From Aphelenchoides besseyi (Eukaryota; Nematoda; Chromadorea; Rhabditida; Aphelenchoididae), in assembly GCA_024699855.1 (NCBI GenBank), contig JAMPIQ010000001.1:7440001-7504000 (forward strand): a stretch of 64,000 nucleotides of DNA, given 5' to 3'. Below, in pieces: positions 1 to 17,047 of the stretch. The position numbers and the translations under genes were made by a program. Within the stretch, counting starts at the first letter, position 1. Every line of letters begins with the position of its first letter. The notes below the pieces were generated by a model. That model saw only the letters and a program-made list of their open reading frames with translations, made no database searches and had not been told where the DNA came from.

Positions 1-2241
1 TTCAAAGACTCAACAAGACTCGATCTTCTTCTACGCATGGTGGGAGAATGTGGAGAAGTACACGTCTAAATTGCAAGTTATTTTCATCATTTGTCAAAAG
101 CAAAATACCAAACGATAACCGGACGTACAAGGTCGATTCAACAAATGCAAATGTGTGTGGCTCGACGCAGCAATAAGCACAGGATCATACTCGTAGGACC
201 GAGAATTGGGGTAATCGAATTCCTGAAATGTTTGAGATTAACCGAAGAAAAGTAGGTGGTTAACCACAAAATAACTCTTCATTTACGACCAAAAAAGGTA
301 AGTATTTTCCGACAATTAGACTCATGAATTTACTGCCAATTCAAAGGTCACGCAAATGAACTGGATGGTTGGTTGTTTTGGCTTTGACATTGGGAACCTG
401 CGATCTCATGCACGAGACGAACAAATCCACTCGCGATTTTACCTCGGCAGTTCAAAAGGTCATTCCCGTGGTCCCGCTAATAACCATCGCAAATACTTAC
501 GTCCGTCAATAACCGAAACTCGGCCGATAGACTCCCATCGATAATTGGCGTTCGATGTAGACCGTAAACACTCATCAGATGTTCTGAAAAGTTCGAATTA
601 AAACTCAAAGGTTTTGTGTTTCCATTCAAAAGCAACGAGCGTGTTTGAGAACAAAGGAAACTGAAAAGTCCCAATATTCGTATCTTTCAATTTACACGCG
701 ACGCCCGAAATGACAAATCGTATACCCGTGGAATGGTTTCATTTCGACGGGTAAAATCATAAGTGTAAGACGACTTTTGACCCGGTTTCTTCAGTCGGAC
801 GAACAAAGTCGAGAGTCGTAAAGAGCGCGAGAACGTTGAGTATAACGACAGAAAGCGCAGTAAACTCGGTAATGTTCGAGAGAAAGTGAATTTCGTAAAA
901 TGGACGCTACAAGTGGACTAATTCGAGACTCTCGAACAGTCTAATTTGGCGCCTAAAAACGAACGATCATAACGAAAAAAGTGACCGAACACTTAAAATT
1001 GATTGCTATCAGCTGCCTTAACAGTCGTATCGTTGCCACGCCCCTTCAATTTGTGGGTTCGCGTTTTTTTATCAACGATTACAATTTAGAGAAACATCGG
1101 GATTACGAAAATCCCCAAAACTTTTAAAAGCGCTAGCTAAAAATAACTAATGGGATTAGGGAGCGAAGTGTTTTTGGAGTTTGAACCTGCAAACCAACGA
1201 GTGAAATAGCCGCGGGCATTTCGCGTAAATGGGATTTGAGATCAACGGAAAACCACAGCCCAGAAAAAGTTGATGAGCGTGAAACAAAAGCAACTGATTC
1301 GAAATCTACGAGAACTCCCACTACACGACATTCGACTAATTGCGTAGATTAAGGGCTACATCCCGATTGTTTAGACAAACAACTGCGCTGAGGAGTCTTA
1401 TTAATCAGCCCCTTCAGAAGACATCTAAACGGTGTGCTATTCCAAAGAAGCAATTCACAAACCAAATCGCTAACGGAGAATCGACTTCTCGTTATCCGCG
1501 TCGTTTTGCAGTCAGAAACCGCTCGTGCGCAAACTTTTGTCGAGGAGCATCAATCAAACGACATCGATGCGTGTACATGAACACCGTCAATCAAACAGGT
1601 AAACTGAAAACAAGCGAAAGCGATAAATTTAACGTAAATTTTCCTCAAAAAAACACGTGAGTTTTCGATTAGGTCGAGAAGACGAATCAGTTTGCTTCAC
1701 TCATGTCCATGACTCAGACGTTCACTAATCCCCAAAAGGTTGAGGATGTGCGGCCGTTGTCTTGGGCCCGAGGGCACAAACCGAATGGCCACACCTTTTG
1801 TGTGAGTGGACATGTTGCGAGGAGACGCTCAAGAGCAAACAAGGCGCGTGGTCAATTCGAGGCGATAAGACACAATAAACGATGCTCGTCGCGTAAAATC
1901 TGACGAGCGATCCGTGAAATTCATTTCATTGCTTTTCCCCAAAACAAACATAGGATCTAGAACTTACCGAAACTGTCTGATGATCGGAAATTGTACGAAA
2001 TTGCATTCTGTCGATTCGGAGGTCGAGGCGGCAATGTTCGCATTTCTCGTCCTGAATTGGTTTGTTCAGAAACAAAAACGCAACAAATGGAAGTCACGAC
2101 GATTTTGTGCACGAGAAATGACGGAAACGTCAAACTGAAAACTTGATAATTAGACAGCACGGAAAAATATCTCGCTTAGTGATAGAAGGGTCAAAACACC
2201 GCCGAAGATGTCCGAAAGCAGCTGCTAATCGACAAGACTGA
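1..2241. other. No recognisable gene
   Basis: I see only short, unconnected open frames on both strands, none with a recognisable domain and none joinable through convincing splice sites. AT-rich runs and stop codons are spread through all frames. It probably holds 5' flanking DNA of something to the left plus intergenic sequence. Confidence 0.4.
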
Positions 2242-2914
2242 CAGCTTTCTCTCACGAATTGGCCAGAAGAGTTTTTTGTTTCCAAGTGCAAAAATTTACT
2301 GAACTTCGAACGAGAGTCCCAACTGTCGTTCCGCACTTCCAATTGGCACCTTCATCGAGCAGCACTCGAAGATCTTCAGAGCAACGAAGCAGAAGACACT
2401 CGCTTCCACTATCCTCATTTATTATCACAACCGCATGGTTCCTTGCAGAACAATCTGAGTTGTAATCCAATTGCTAATCGGCTTTTCGTATCGCAAACAA
2501 ACTTTGTTGCAGGACAACGAAAGAAAACAAAAGAAAACGAACCGATTTGGCGGAAATGAAGTTTCCGTTTTGGCTCACTTCGATTCCACGGTCCACACAA
2601 CCGCAGAGGATTTGAAGGATAAAGTTTTTTACGAAGCTCAAAGCCCAAGAAAACTTTTCAAGAACAATTGAGCATACAAGAACTATAGGGTCATTGAGCT
2701 GGTGATTGTGAATGTCAATCTCGCTATGGATTACAACATTTTTAAACAAGTTAATGCCGAAGAACGTCAAAAAACTTTTTTTGAGTGGATTGTTTTGCGT
2801 ATCGAGCGTTTGCGTTGTGCTATAGTGGAAATCAGAACAACCGATCTGCTGATTGTTTTTTGTTCGGAACTTCATTGGAACGGTTGTACCAATCGACAGC
2901 CAATGATGCGCTAG
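2242..2914 (+). pseudogene. Possible ADAM-like metalloprotease relic
   Basis: Two long frames lie in series. The first is open from 2242 to about 2559 without an ATG. The second runs from 2471 to 2914 with a single TGA at 2669-2671. After the TGA it reads YRVIELVIVN, which resembles the start of the ADAM metalloprotease domain (typically YVELVIVND). A 57-nt intron (donor near 2627, acceptor after the AAG preceding AACTATAGG) would bypass the TGA. No zinc-binding HExxH follows, and the next gene starts at 2974, so at best this is a fragment. Long chance frames are common in this genome, so the call is weak. Confidence 0.22.
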
Positions 2915-2957
2915 TATTAGCAGTAGAAAAGGTAAACAATCGACTTTATTCTTGAGT

Positions 2958-2968
2958 TCTTTCTTCAG
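2958..2968 (+). promoter_or_regulatory. Trans-splice-like acceptor before the NAD+ carrier
   Basis: A pyrimidine-rich stretch ending in TTCTTTCTTCAG stops 5 nt before the ATG at 2974, with no coding exon upstream in frame. This is the usual arrangement for a spliced-leader addition site in nematodes; it could also be the end of a 5' UTR intron. Confidence 0.45.
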
Positions 2969-2973
2969 ATAAA

Positions 2974-4044
2974 ATGGACAAGAAAGTCACGGAACAATAT
3001 CCTCCGCCGATTGTGGACGTAAAACGACATTCGAATCGCGAGTTTATTTGTGGTTGGTGTGCCGGATGCATAGAAACATGTATATTGTTCCGTAAGTCGA
3101 TTATTTTACAATTGAGTTCAAATGTTTCAGCTCAAAGCAAACTCATTTTTCGTCAGCAGCTTTTGGGTCTTATGGTCAAAGATGCGGTTGCTCAGGTTCG
3201 TATTTGAACTTAATTCAAATCGATAGTTAGTTGTAGTTGAGAAGCGAAGGTATGCATCAGTTGTATCGTGGTCTTCTTCCTCCATTGATTCAACGAACAA
3301 CAACTCGATCGATTATGTTTGGAATGTACGACACATACAAATCATTTCTCGGATGTGTGGATCAACCGGGCATTTGGGCAGCTTGGACACCTCGTCACGC
3401 GTTGGCAGCGTTTCTTGGTTTGACACAAATTCGATTGATTCTCTTCAGTTTTTAAATTTTCAGCAGGTGCAACTGAAGCGACGTTGTGTCCATTAGAGCG
3501 AATACAAGTTCTATTGCAGACGAGTACCTATCACGATAAGTTCCGAAACACACGAGAAGCATTTCAAGTCGTCCGAAGTTATGGTCTACCCGAATTCTAT
3601 CGTGGACTTTCGATGATCATTTTTCGCAACGGAACATCGAACGTTTTGTTTTTTTCTCTACGTGGTCCTCTACGCGATTTGGTTTTTCAAGCGGGACATG
3701 GCGGAACGAAAACGCACAATGAGGCGCCGGTCCTGTCGATTTTCGCCGACTTCGTTTCTGGTGCTGTGCTCGGAGCCTCAATCTCGACATTGTTCTTCCC
3801 ATTCAACGTTGTAAAACATCGAATGCAGTCGTTTTTGGGTTCTCCTTTTCAATCTCCATTGGCGGTCTTTCGAATCGTTTGGCGTGAAAGAAGAGGATCG
3901 TTGAAAGAACTTTTTCGTGGTGTTCAACTCAACTACACTCGTTCTCTAATGGCATGGGGATTAACGAACGCAGGTTAGTACACTGACAATCAACAATGCT
4001 CAAGTTTTTCAGTCTATGGTTTCCTTATTCATATGCTCGGATGA
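2974..4044 (+). CDS. SLC25A51: Mitochondrial NAD+ carrier, SLC25A51/52 family
   Basis: The product is a mitochondrial inner-membrane carrier of about 301 residues; vertebrate SLC25A51/52 import NAD+ into the matrix. Exons are 2974-3091, 3131-3195, 3237-3417, 3464-3973 and 4013-4044; all junctions are GT-AG and keep frame. The order of family signatures matches SLC25A51: an ICGWCAG-type first helix, PQSKLIFRQQL, LYRGLLPPLIQRTTT, AGATEATLCPLERIQVLLQ, FYRGL, RNGTSNVLFFSLRGP, FFPFNVVKHRMQS and a final LFRGVQLNYTRSLMAWG. The three-repeat architecture is complete. The start is the first ATG after the trans-splice-like CAG. NAD+ as substrate is taken from the family; nothing at single-residue level was tested. 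The last exon is only 32 nt and easy to miss. Confidence 0.92.
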
Positions 4045-4816
4045 TCACTATGTTTGTTTTGTGTTTTTACGCTTTCATCGACCTAGGATATTGTGTAAGC
4101 CGTGCCAATGACTGTTTCCATTAGCCCTGTTATATTGCTGCAAGCCCATTAGATTTGTTTAATTAGGCACATTTCTATTGTTCTCCATGCAGACGTGTTA
4201 TAAATCAATACAACTGATTTCTCGGTCGAAAAGAAACAAATCGAACAGTTGCGTGCGCATGAATGTCGCGCATTTTCAACCGTTTGCTCCGCGTGTGTTT
4301 GACTTCCAAACAATTGGGCCACGGAATTGTGGGGCGACGAGCTCCTTCAACGAAAGAATCGGACGTGAATGGTTTTCTCATTAGAAAACAACAACACGGA
4401 GGAACTGGACGGTCGGACGGAGCATCAGACTGGACGCATCAGCGGTTTTATTCTTCGGTTACAATACACTTGGCCATGCAAAAGTCCTTTGTGTTCAATC
4501 GCTTGGTCTTAACGTTTAATTGGGCTTTTGATTCTTTTCATCGTAAGAAACGCGAGAGATCAGTTTTACACGATTTGTAGCAAAAATGTTGTTCAGTTTT
4601 CGTTGCGCAAACGGTGCAATTGTTCGGTTGAAGGTTCGAGATCACAACTATCGTACTTCACATCCCGTATTCACGTGTTTTTTGATGGGCATTGAAACGA
4701 ATCCACTCTTCTCGTCGATTCAATTTTCGCCATCCATTTAACTCAAGATCCATTTTCAGAGATCAAACGATCGCCGCGCCCTTCGCGTGGCACCTCCGAC
4801 TTCACACAAATGAGCC
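4045..4816. other. Intergenic, no supported gene
   Basis: A 105-codon frame at 4263-4580 (+) shows no known domain and no convincing splice partner. A TTTTCAG about 60 nt before the next start codon (around 4753-4759) may be the trans-splice or 5' UTR acceptor of the following gene. A short upstream ATG at 4810 overlaps that start in another frame. Confidence 0.4.
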
Positions 4817-7800
4817 ATGAAGCGGAGAAGTTGGTTAGGTAGATTCTATTTGGTTTTTCCATTCTTCATTTCGCTTCGATTCTTCGATTTATGTTGGGCC
4901 GAAAGTCCTATCGCGGGGTCGATTGCCAAGGCCGCAATTTCCGCTCCATCTCCTTGGTCTCCGAGTCAAGCTCTAAAAGCTCAAACTGCGCATCTGATGG
5001 CAACTGATTCTCAGCCAGTTTTTCCGCCAGTTCGTCCCGGTTCTTCCTCTTCGACAGCTCCGTGTTTTCCACCACCTATGTCAACGAACAACCCAATGAC
5101 TCCGATAGTTACACCTGCCTCATTACCGCCGCCAACTCCTTTGACTCATTCTCCTCAATCGATGCCCGGATCTCCAATAGAGTTTCCACTACTAAATGAA
5201 TCGCCAACACCGCCCACCGGTCAAGTTCATCACATTACAACAGTAGCTATGGGCGCATCGACTCGAAGTCCCGAATGGTCAAAAGCTTCAGCGGTAACCA
5301 CAGCTTCAAGCATTCCAACTTCATCGCCAAATCGTGCCACTTTGTCCCCGATTTCCGCTCAACCGGGACCATCTTTCACCGGAGAACTCCAGGTAGTGAT
5401 TGTAAACGAATATTCTAACCGATTATGAAGTTCAGATCGCTCATCCTCCAACACCAAACGAACGCGAATGGGTTCTAACCGCTGGAAATGAAAGTGCCAT
5501 CGACAATGTTCTGGCTATTTCGTTAATGTACGGCGGTCGATTAGTATCAATGGGTTTTTTCTATCGTGGATCAGACATCTACTATTACGCAATTATGCAT
5601 AAATATCAGGGACCTGTGTTTTTGAAACCCAATCCTTACACTTACAACGAGTAGGTTTCATTAAGTGAATTCGGAGATAATTGTGTGTGCTTTTAGATTG
5701 ATGAAAGTTGCAAAGTTTGTTAATCAATAATGGATTTAATTACGAACAAAAATTTGCAGAGAAAATGAACAACTAGATCTCGGATTAACTCAACTTTGTG
5801 GTCAAGATAACGGTCAAGGAAAAGTCACGTTTTCAACTTATTGGGAGAAAGTACCCAACGTTTCCTTTCGAGTAAACGTTAGAATACACTACAATTAATA
5901 AGAGACCTTTAGATTTGGTTTCCGGGAACAAAAGAAGCGGAAATGCAGAAAATGCTTCTCGAAAATGACGGATATCGATTAACAAGTTTATGTGGCTACA
6001 GTGTTAAGGTAATTTATTGCTCGTTCACTATTAACTTTTGTTTAGAATCGAGCACAATATGTTGGGGTGTGGATGAAACCTTCAATCTCCAATACTCCGT
6101 ATGAAGCATACTATGGACTAACGTTAAAAGAGTGTTTGGACAAAGATCGGGAGTTACGAACCAAAGGTTATGTCGCCGTTCAATTTCGTGTATTCAACAA
6201 CGCCAACGAAGTAACTGAAGATTATTGATCACAATAACAGAAGTTTTTCTAGATTCTTTGTGCTGCGATTTGGGATTATCAGCCACGTCGTTGGCATACG
6301 ATTGAAATGGGCGAATCATTGCAACAAATCCACCGCAACGTTCTTAAGTCACAAACAACAGTTAACCCTCGAGCACGAATGCCACGTCAGATTTCGCATT
6401 TTATTGATGCAGATCAGCGAGTGAACTACGTTGTACTGTGGAGCGATTTGCATTCTTTTCGTTATCCAAATCCGCCAGAAATTTGGGCGAACAAGACGTA
6501 CGTTTTAGATTCTAATTCAACTGAGCAATTTGCTGCAGGAAGATTCCGGCTACCTATTTGCGTGGAACTGAGAACTTGTTGAAACCGGAGCAGTTGGACT
6601 TCATTGTAAAACGAGTGGAACATTTCATGCGCGACCTCGATATTCCCGGGTTGTCTGTTGCGATTTCGAAGGATGAAAAACTCAAATTCGCAGCTGGTGA
6701 GTCCAAATAATTCTGCTGTCAGCTGATTTGTCCTCTAGGTTTTGGATATGGAAATCTGAGGAAACGCGAACAAGTAACTCCAGCCAATCAATTCCGAGTG
6801 GGATCGGTTTCGAAGCCTATTACTGCGGCCGCGGTTTTGATTTTGGTGGATCAGGGCAAATTGAGTTTGGATCAACGGGTTTTCGGACCCGGTTCACTGT
6901 TTGGTATATTGTTTTTTCGTTGAATATAATCTCAAGTTTTTCGTAGGTAATGAATTCCAAAAACAGAAACCCTACGGTCGTTATATAACAGACATTACAA
7001 TCCGAAATTTGCTGGAACACTCTTCAGGTAAATTGGTCTCACGTTTTTTCTCATTTGAATGGTTTTAGGTGGTTGGAATAACATTGATTCTGACCCGGCG
7101 TGGATGGAACCGCGCAAACCAACTCGTGAATTAATCAGTCTAGTGCTCGAAAACTCGCCTTTGGCAACGAAACCCGGTCGAGCTTGGATCTACTCCAACT
7201 TCGGTTACCAATTACTTGGCTACATAATCGAAAGAATCTCTGGAATGAGTTACGAAGAATTCGTGAAGAAAAATGTTTGGGATCGTGCCGGTGTGACTGA
7301 CGTTCAAGTTGCTCGTTCAACGTTGTCTGAAAAGTCCAAGTAATTGATTGGTTGTTTATCTTTACAATCAATTGTTTGTAGACGCGAAGTTCTCTACTAT
7401 ATGAGCGGAAATCGTATTGGATTTGTAAGTTAAGAAATGAGTAATTGTAGAATGCAAACATTAATTTTTTGAATCCTTACGAGATGCCAATGCCCGAGCG
7501 AACCGGTCCGTGGGGTGGTTGGATAGCGTCGCCAATCGAGTTGCTTCGCGTTATGGTAGGTGATGACGAGCAATCAAATTAAAGAATATTTCAGTCATAT
7601 TTGGATGGATTCACTTACCGACCTGATTTGTTAAGTGAGAAGTCGTTGCGCGAATGGATTAAACCGTCTCAAGCATCAAATGGAACCTACGGATTGGGTT
7701 GGTCGGTCAACGTAATGGGCTTCAATGGGTAAGATCAGAGTGTTTGACGATTAACAACGATTTGCTTTCATATATTGTCATGATGGCCGAATGCCGGGAT

Positions 7801-8113
7801 CAGCTGCGATGTTTGTTTCAAAAATATAACTTTTGTTATCAGTGTTTATGTAGGTTAGTACGATTGGACAACGGACTTGAAATGGCGGTTGTTGTTAACA
7901 AGGTTCGTAGTTTACTGTCATAATAAGCAAAACAAAATTTTACAGGAGTACAGCGAAAGAGATTTCTTCCATGAACTCGGTTACATTTTGCATCACATCG
8001 GAAGCAAGTAAGTCGCGATGGTTAAGTAATAGCAACTTTATTCAATTTACAGTTGTGATTGGTGGTCGAATCCGAGCATCGATCTCTTCAATACGCCACC
8101 AACCCTATTTTAA
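4817..8113 (+). CDS. Secreted BTRD1 plus serine beta-lactamase-like protein (LACT type)
   Basis: About 862 residues in 18 exons. A hydrophobic signal peptide (residues 1-28) leads into a Pro/Ser/Thr-rich linker to about residue 190. Next come BTRD1-like repeats of about 45 residues, with the recurring pattern GY...L..L.GY....YVGVW or AAIW. The C-terminal half is a class C/LACTB-like domain with all three motifs: SVSK (SxxK), YSN (YxN) and HDG (HxG). Exons include an 18-nt one at 5697-5714 and a 43-nt one at 7382-7424 followed by a 26-nt intron (7425-7450). The intron starting at 7729 lacks an AG where homology needs the acceptor (7777), so one junction is non-canonical or mutated. Fungal proteins with this domain pair cut polyglycine linkers; nematode LACT enzymes are uncharacterised, so the substrate is unknown. 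Secretion is inferred. Confidence 0.85.
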
Positions 8114-8660
8114 ACTACTGGTTATCTCACTCAAATTTCTGCCATTGCTTTCATAACAACCAGGTAACAACTCTAAGACGCTCATCATTTGACAGAACAT
8201 CTCAAATTTTTATGTTTGTTGTTTAGAGAAATAAAGCATAGATATTTAAATCCCGGTTTTCTAATGATCGTTCATCAAAAGTCAGTTTTTCCGTCAAAAA
8301 TTGTTATCGTGATTTCGCCATTGTATTCGCAGTTAATGGAATCCAAAGAGTTATCGAAAGTCAAGCAAACGCAACGTTGATAACATGCTTACTGTAGTTA
8401 TTTATGTTGAACTTTGAAATTTCAGAGAAATTCGTATCGCAAACTGGTCGTCAACTAGTTGAACAAAATGAACGACGAAGAAGCTGAGAACGTCTGTAGA
8501 CAAGCGCTTCTTTTCGTTGACCAATCCAAATCAGAAATCGAAACGTAAACTTTGTGTTCATTTGTGTAATCAACCTGTTAACTTAATGAACTTCTTGTCG
8601 GACTATCGATGTTTATTATCTTCAGTAGTCAGGAAACAACTTCAAATCATCGCTTCAAAC
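8114..8660. other. Convergent 3' ends, no gene
   Basis: This lies between the stop of the beta-lactamase-like gene (+) and the stop of RPC3 (-). Only short frames are present, at 8189-8380 and 8517-8723, with no domain. Confidence 0.5.
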
Positions 8661-10655
8661 TCATATTTCCATTGCCGGACGACGTCTCTTCTTCGCCATT
8701 TTCTTTGCGGCTTCTTCGAGTGACAATGTGACGTCAAATAAACTGCACATTTGGAATACGAACAACGATTGTTCCAATCCGGCTTCCGTCGCGCACATTC
8801 GTCGTTGGCCAAACAAATGTCGTTGGTAGTTGCGTTTGTCCTCCTCCGTCATGTACATCGTTTCCACTTCTTCGGCCTGAACTTCTGTATGCTTAAACGG
8901 GAATGATATCGTGAATACCTGAGCAGCCTTGTCATCTGCACTAATCGTTTCATCGGAGTTGATGTTCGCAACAATCGTTTCGATTTTACGACGAACATCA
9001 ATTAGGACGCTGAAGTTGTGATTATAAAATGAACAGAAACAATCGACTAACCAGTTTTTACGGACTTCCTCGAGTCGACGTCTAATCACGTTTCGTAAGG
9101 ACTAAACAAAAAGTCTACTAACAACGTACGGCTGTTAACTCACATCGTAGCATAGACCCAACATAGTGCTAATTAATTCAGTAAGTTTGTGGGTATAGAA
9201 ATAGAAGGTTCTCGATGGTGCAAAGTCGTTGCTTTTTGCTATCGGCTAAATACTACATGTTCAGAAACACGAACGGAAAACCCACTCGAATGTAAATATA
9301 ACCGTTTTCCAACATCAAATGGCAGATTTCTTTCGCTTCTTTTGTCGCCAACATCGCCATTTTCGAGAGCTGTTCTTCCTCAACGTTTCGATAGTGACAT
9401 ATCAAACGAAAAATCCGAACCGCCCGGTCATCAAGACGCTCACGAATCACCGTTTCCACATGTTCGTAACAAGCGGCCGCAAAAGCTGCCTGGTAATCTG
9501 AAGTCAACTGATATTCAGAACTGAAATCAAAGAACCAACCGATCACGAACAATCCACCACCACTGTCCCCCAAACGGCGAATAATTGGCGAGTAAGATGG
9601 GAATGTCTCTCGCATTTTAGTCAACGGAGTAAACGCCGAATCAATTTCGTTCCAAGCGACCGGTGTTCCACGTTCCGTTTTTATCGCTGTTGCAACTTCT
9701 GCTACCTAAAAACAAGTTCGACAAATAATAGAGAGAAAAACGTGCGGAAATCGGATCACTTGAAATGTTTTGCAGCATCGATTTGCGTCCCAAATTCAAG
9801 AGAAGTCGCCAATAAAGCTCGTGTCTTTGTTGATATTCGGGATGCATTTTAATAAAATCGAAAACGTTTTCATCGCGAACAATCTTTTCCGCCAACGACC
9901 AGTTGATTTGCCACAAATCGTTTTGAGTTTCTGTTGGCAGTTTTCTCTTCTGTGCCTCTAAACTCGAGAGTAACAATAAACTTGTAGAACATCCTAAGAC
10001 TTACTGCTTGTCGTTGTGTTGTTCTTTGTCGGTGGCTCAAAATGAAATGGGTTTTGATGGGCAATAAACACAGGAAGATCGTCAGAAGGGACGATCATAT
10101 CTGATTTGGATACCAACATTTCCACAGCCAAACGTTTGAATGCGTTAGCGATCTGTAAACAAACGATCTAATCAAATCTTTTGATCAACGAACTTCGTTT
10201 TCCAACAACTTTCTTTCTGGATTATGTTCGTTCATCAGCACATCGACACATTCGTCATACGAAAGACGGCCTTTTAACAGCAGAACTCTAGCGATCTTGG
10301 CTTCAGTTCTTCCATAAGATCGCTCCACAATTTGCAACAGTCGTGGATAACGTAAAAAGCGAAGAATCTCATCAGGACGAATAGTGTAAACGACACCTCG
10401 GTTCCCCATCTTGAAGTCGATGAGATTATGAAGATCGAGTATGGCCAATGATTTCTTGATCTAAAAAACGGATAAAAACGAAAGAATTCACCGATTGCCT
10501 ACTTCAATGCTTTTGCATTCTTTGTGTAAAAGTTTGTGGATTTGACGGAATGTCGATGGTCCTTTCAACAAAACATGTCCAACAGAAGAAACGTAAAAAC
10601 TGAAATGGTCTTCTAGTATCGATTCACAGAGCAGTGCCAACGATTTGCTACCCAT
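8661..10655 (-). CDS. POLR3C: RNA polymerase III subunit RPC3 (POLR3C, C62)
   Basis: A winged-helix subunit of the Pol III RPC3-RPC6-RPC7 initiation subcomplex, about 560 residues. Exons on the minus strand: 10655-10503, 10460-10194, 10152-10005, 9957-9760, 9701-9286, 9245-9144, 9101-9052 and 9009-8661, all in phase. Family signatures in order are LCESILEDHF (first winged helix), HNLIDFKMGNRGVVYTI, LRFLRYPR, LGDSGGGLFVI, RIFRLI, MLATKEAKEICHLML, FAPSRTFYFYTHKL and a final coiled segment IRRRLEEVRKN. Length fits the family (human 534). The start is the ATG just after a TTTCAATTTAG acceptor. TIM9 lies 138 bp upstream on the same strand, with a poly(A) signal and U-rich stretch between: an operon-like arrangement. 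The C-terminus, rich in Lys/Arg, diverges from the human protein. Confidence 0.95.
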
Positions 10656-10657
10656 AG

Positions 10658-10670
10658 CTAAATTGAAATC
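10658..10670 (-). promoter_or_regulatory. Trans-splice-like acceptor of RPC3
   Basis: On the minus strand, TTTCAATTTAG ends 2 nt before the ATG of RPC3. Together with the short spacer to TIM9 it fits a downstream operon gene that gets its 5' end by spliced-leader addition. Inferred, not proven. Confidence 0.45.
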
Positions 10671-10751
10671 AGACAAGAATTATAAAAACACTTTAAGTAT
10701 TCAAATGTCCATAGAACGTTGAAGACATTGAAGAGTCTTGTGAAAACAATG

Positions 10752-10757
10752 TTTATT
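10752..10757 (-). terminator. Poly(A) signal AATAAA of TIM9
   Basis: AATAAA on the minus strand, about 37 nt after the TIM9 stop and about 97 nt before the RPC3 start. Spacing matches 3' end formation inside a nematode operon. Confidence 0.5.
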
Positions 10758-10793
10758 AGCTAAACAAACAACAATCCTAATTGCATATTCCAT

Positions 10794-11087
10794 TCATCTC
10801 TTTACCGTTGCTCCTTGAGCTTCTGCTTGAATCAACTGATGTTCCTGGAAACGAAGTGAAAGTCGTTGGGTCATTTTAAGAAACTTGTTCAAACAATTCT
10901 TTGCACACTTCTCCTCCTTGTCACTCACAACTCTGAAACAAGGTTTGAAGGAGATCGAAGAAAAGTGAACCCACCGACTGGTCAGATCCTGAACGCACGA
11001 TGTAAAACAGTGTTCAGTTACGGCGTTGTATTGAGCCAGAAAGTCTTTGAAGGTTTGCAGATCGGTTTCTGTTGAATCGGAATTCAT
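10794..11087 (-). CDS. TIMM9: Mitochondrial import chaperone TIM9
   Basis: A small TIM chaperone of the intermembrane space that, with TIM10, escorts hydrophobic precursors (carrier proteins among them) to TIM22. 83 residues, two exons (11087-10975 and 10932-10794) split by a 42-nt intron after the first cysteine pair. The twin CX3C motif is intact: C27-x3-C31 and C47-x3-C51, with 15 residues between, followed by the TIM9 signature LKMTQRLSLRFQEHQ. This distinguishes it from TIM8/10/13. The gene sits 138 bp upstream of RPC3 and 332 bp downstream of PRRC2 on the same strand, so all three could be co-transcribed; the TIM9-RPC3 link is the more convincing. Confidence 0.95.
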   Translation of the reverse strand: MNSDSTETDLQTFKDFLAQYNAVTEHCFTSCVQDLTSRWVHFSSISFKPCFRVVSDKEEKCAKNCLNKFLKMTQRLSLRFQEHQLIQAEAQGATVKR

Positions 11088-11419
11088 GATCGAAAATCTC
11101 GAAAACTAAACAATATCAAGAAATAAGCGAAATTTTAGCGTCAGTGAAATTTTACGCCAAAATCGACATGAGACCCGAAGTCGCTGACAACGTTCACAGC
11201 GACAGGAAATCTCTTCATTGCGTTTCATTGCAGCATAAGGTTTTTTGGTATTAATTTACTTTTAAAACAATCCGAATTCACAATACATAGTCAACACAGT
11301 AAAAGTGGTCGAGTTGAAGAACAATTAGCCGAACTAGAGAAGTGGTCATAAAATTGATCATTAAACAGTGCAATACACAAAGGACAGAAAACATCATGAG
11401 TTTTAGGTTACAAAAATGT
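11088..11419. other. Spacer between PRRC2 and TIM9
   Basis: The spacer is 332 bp between two minus-strand genes and holds no frame of note. A TTGTTTAG acceptor-like site lies about 25 nt before the TIM9 ATG. Confidence 0.4.

Positions 11420-17047
<5,628 letters not shown>

Noticed and set aside
2669..2671. In-frame TGA as a selenocysteine codon
   Set aside because: The flanking frame is not a known selenoprotein and no SECIS-like hairpin was evident; an intron or a broken gene explains it better.
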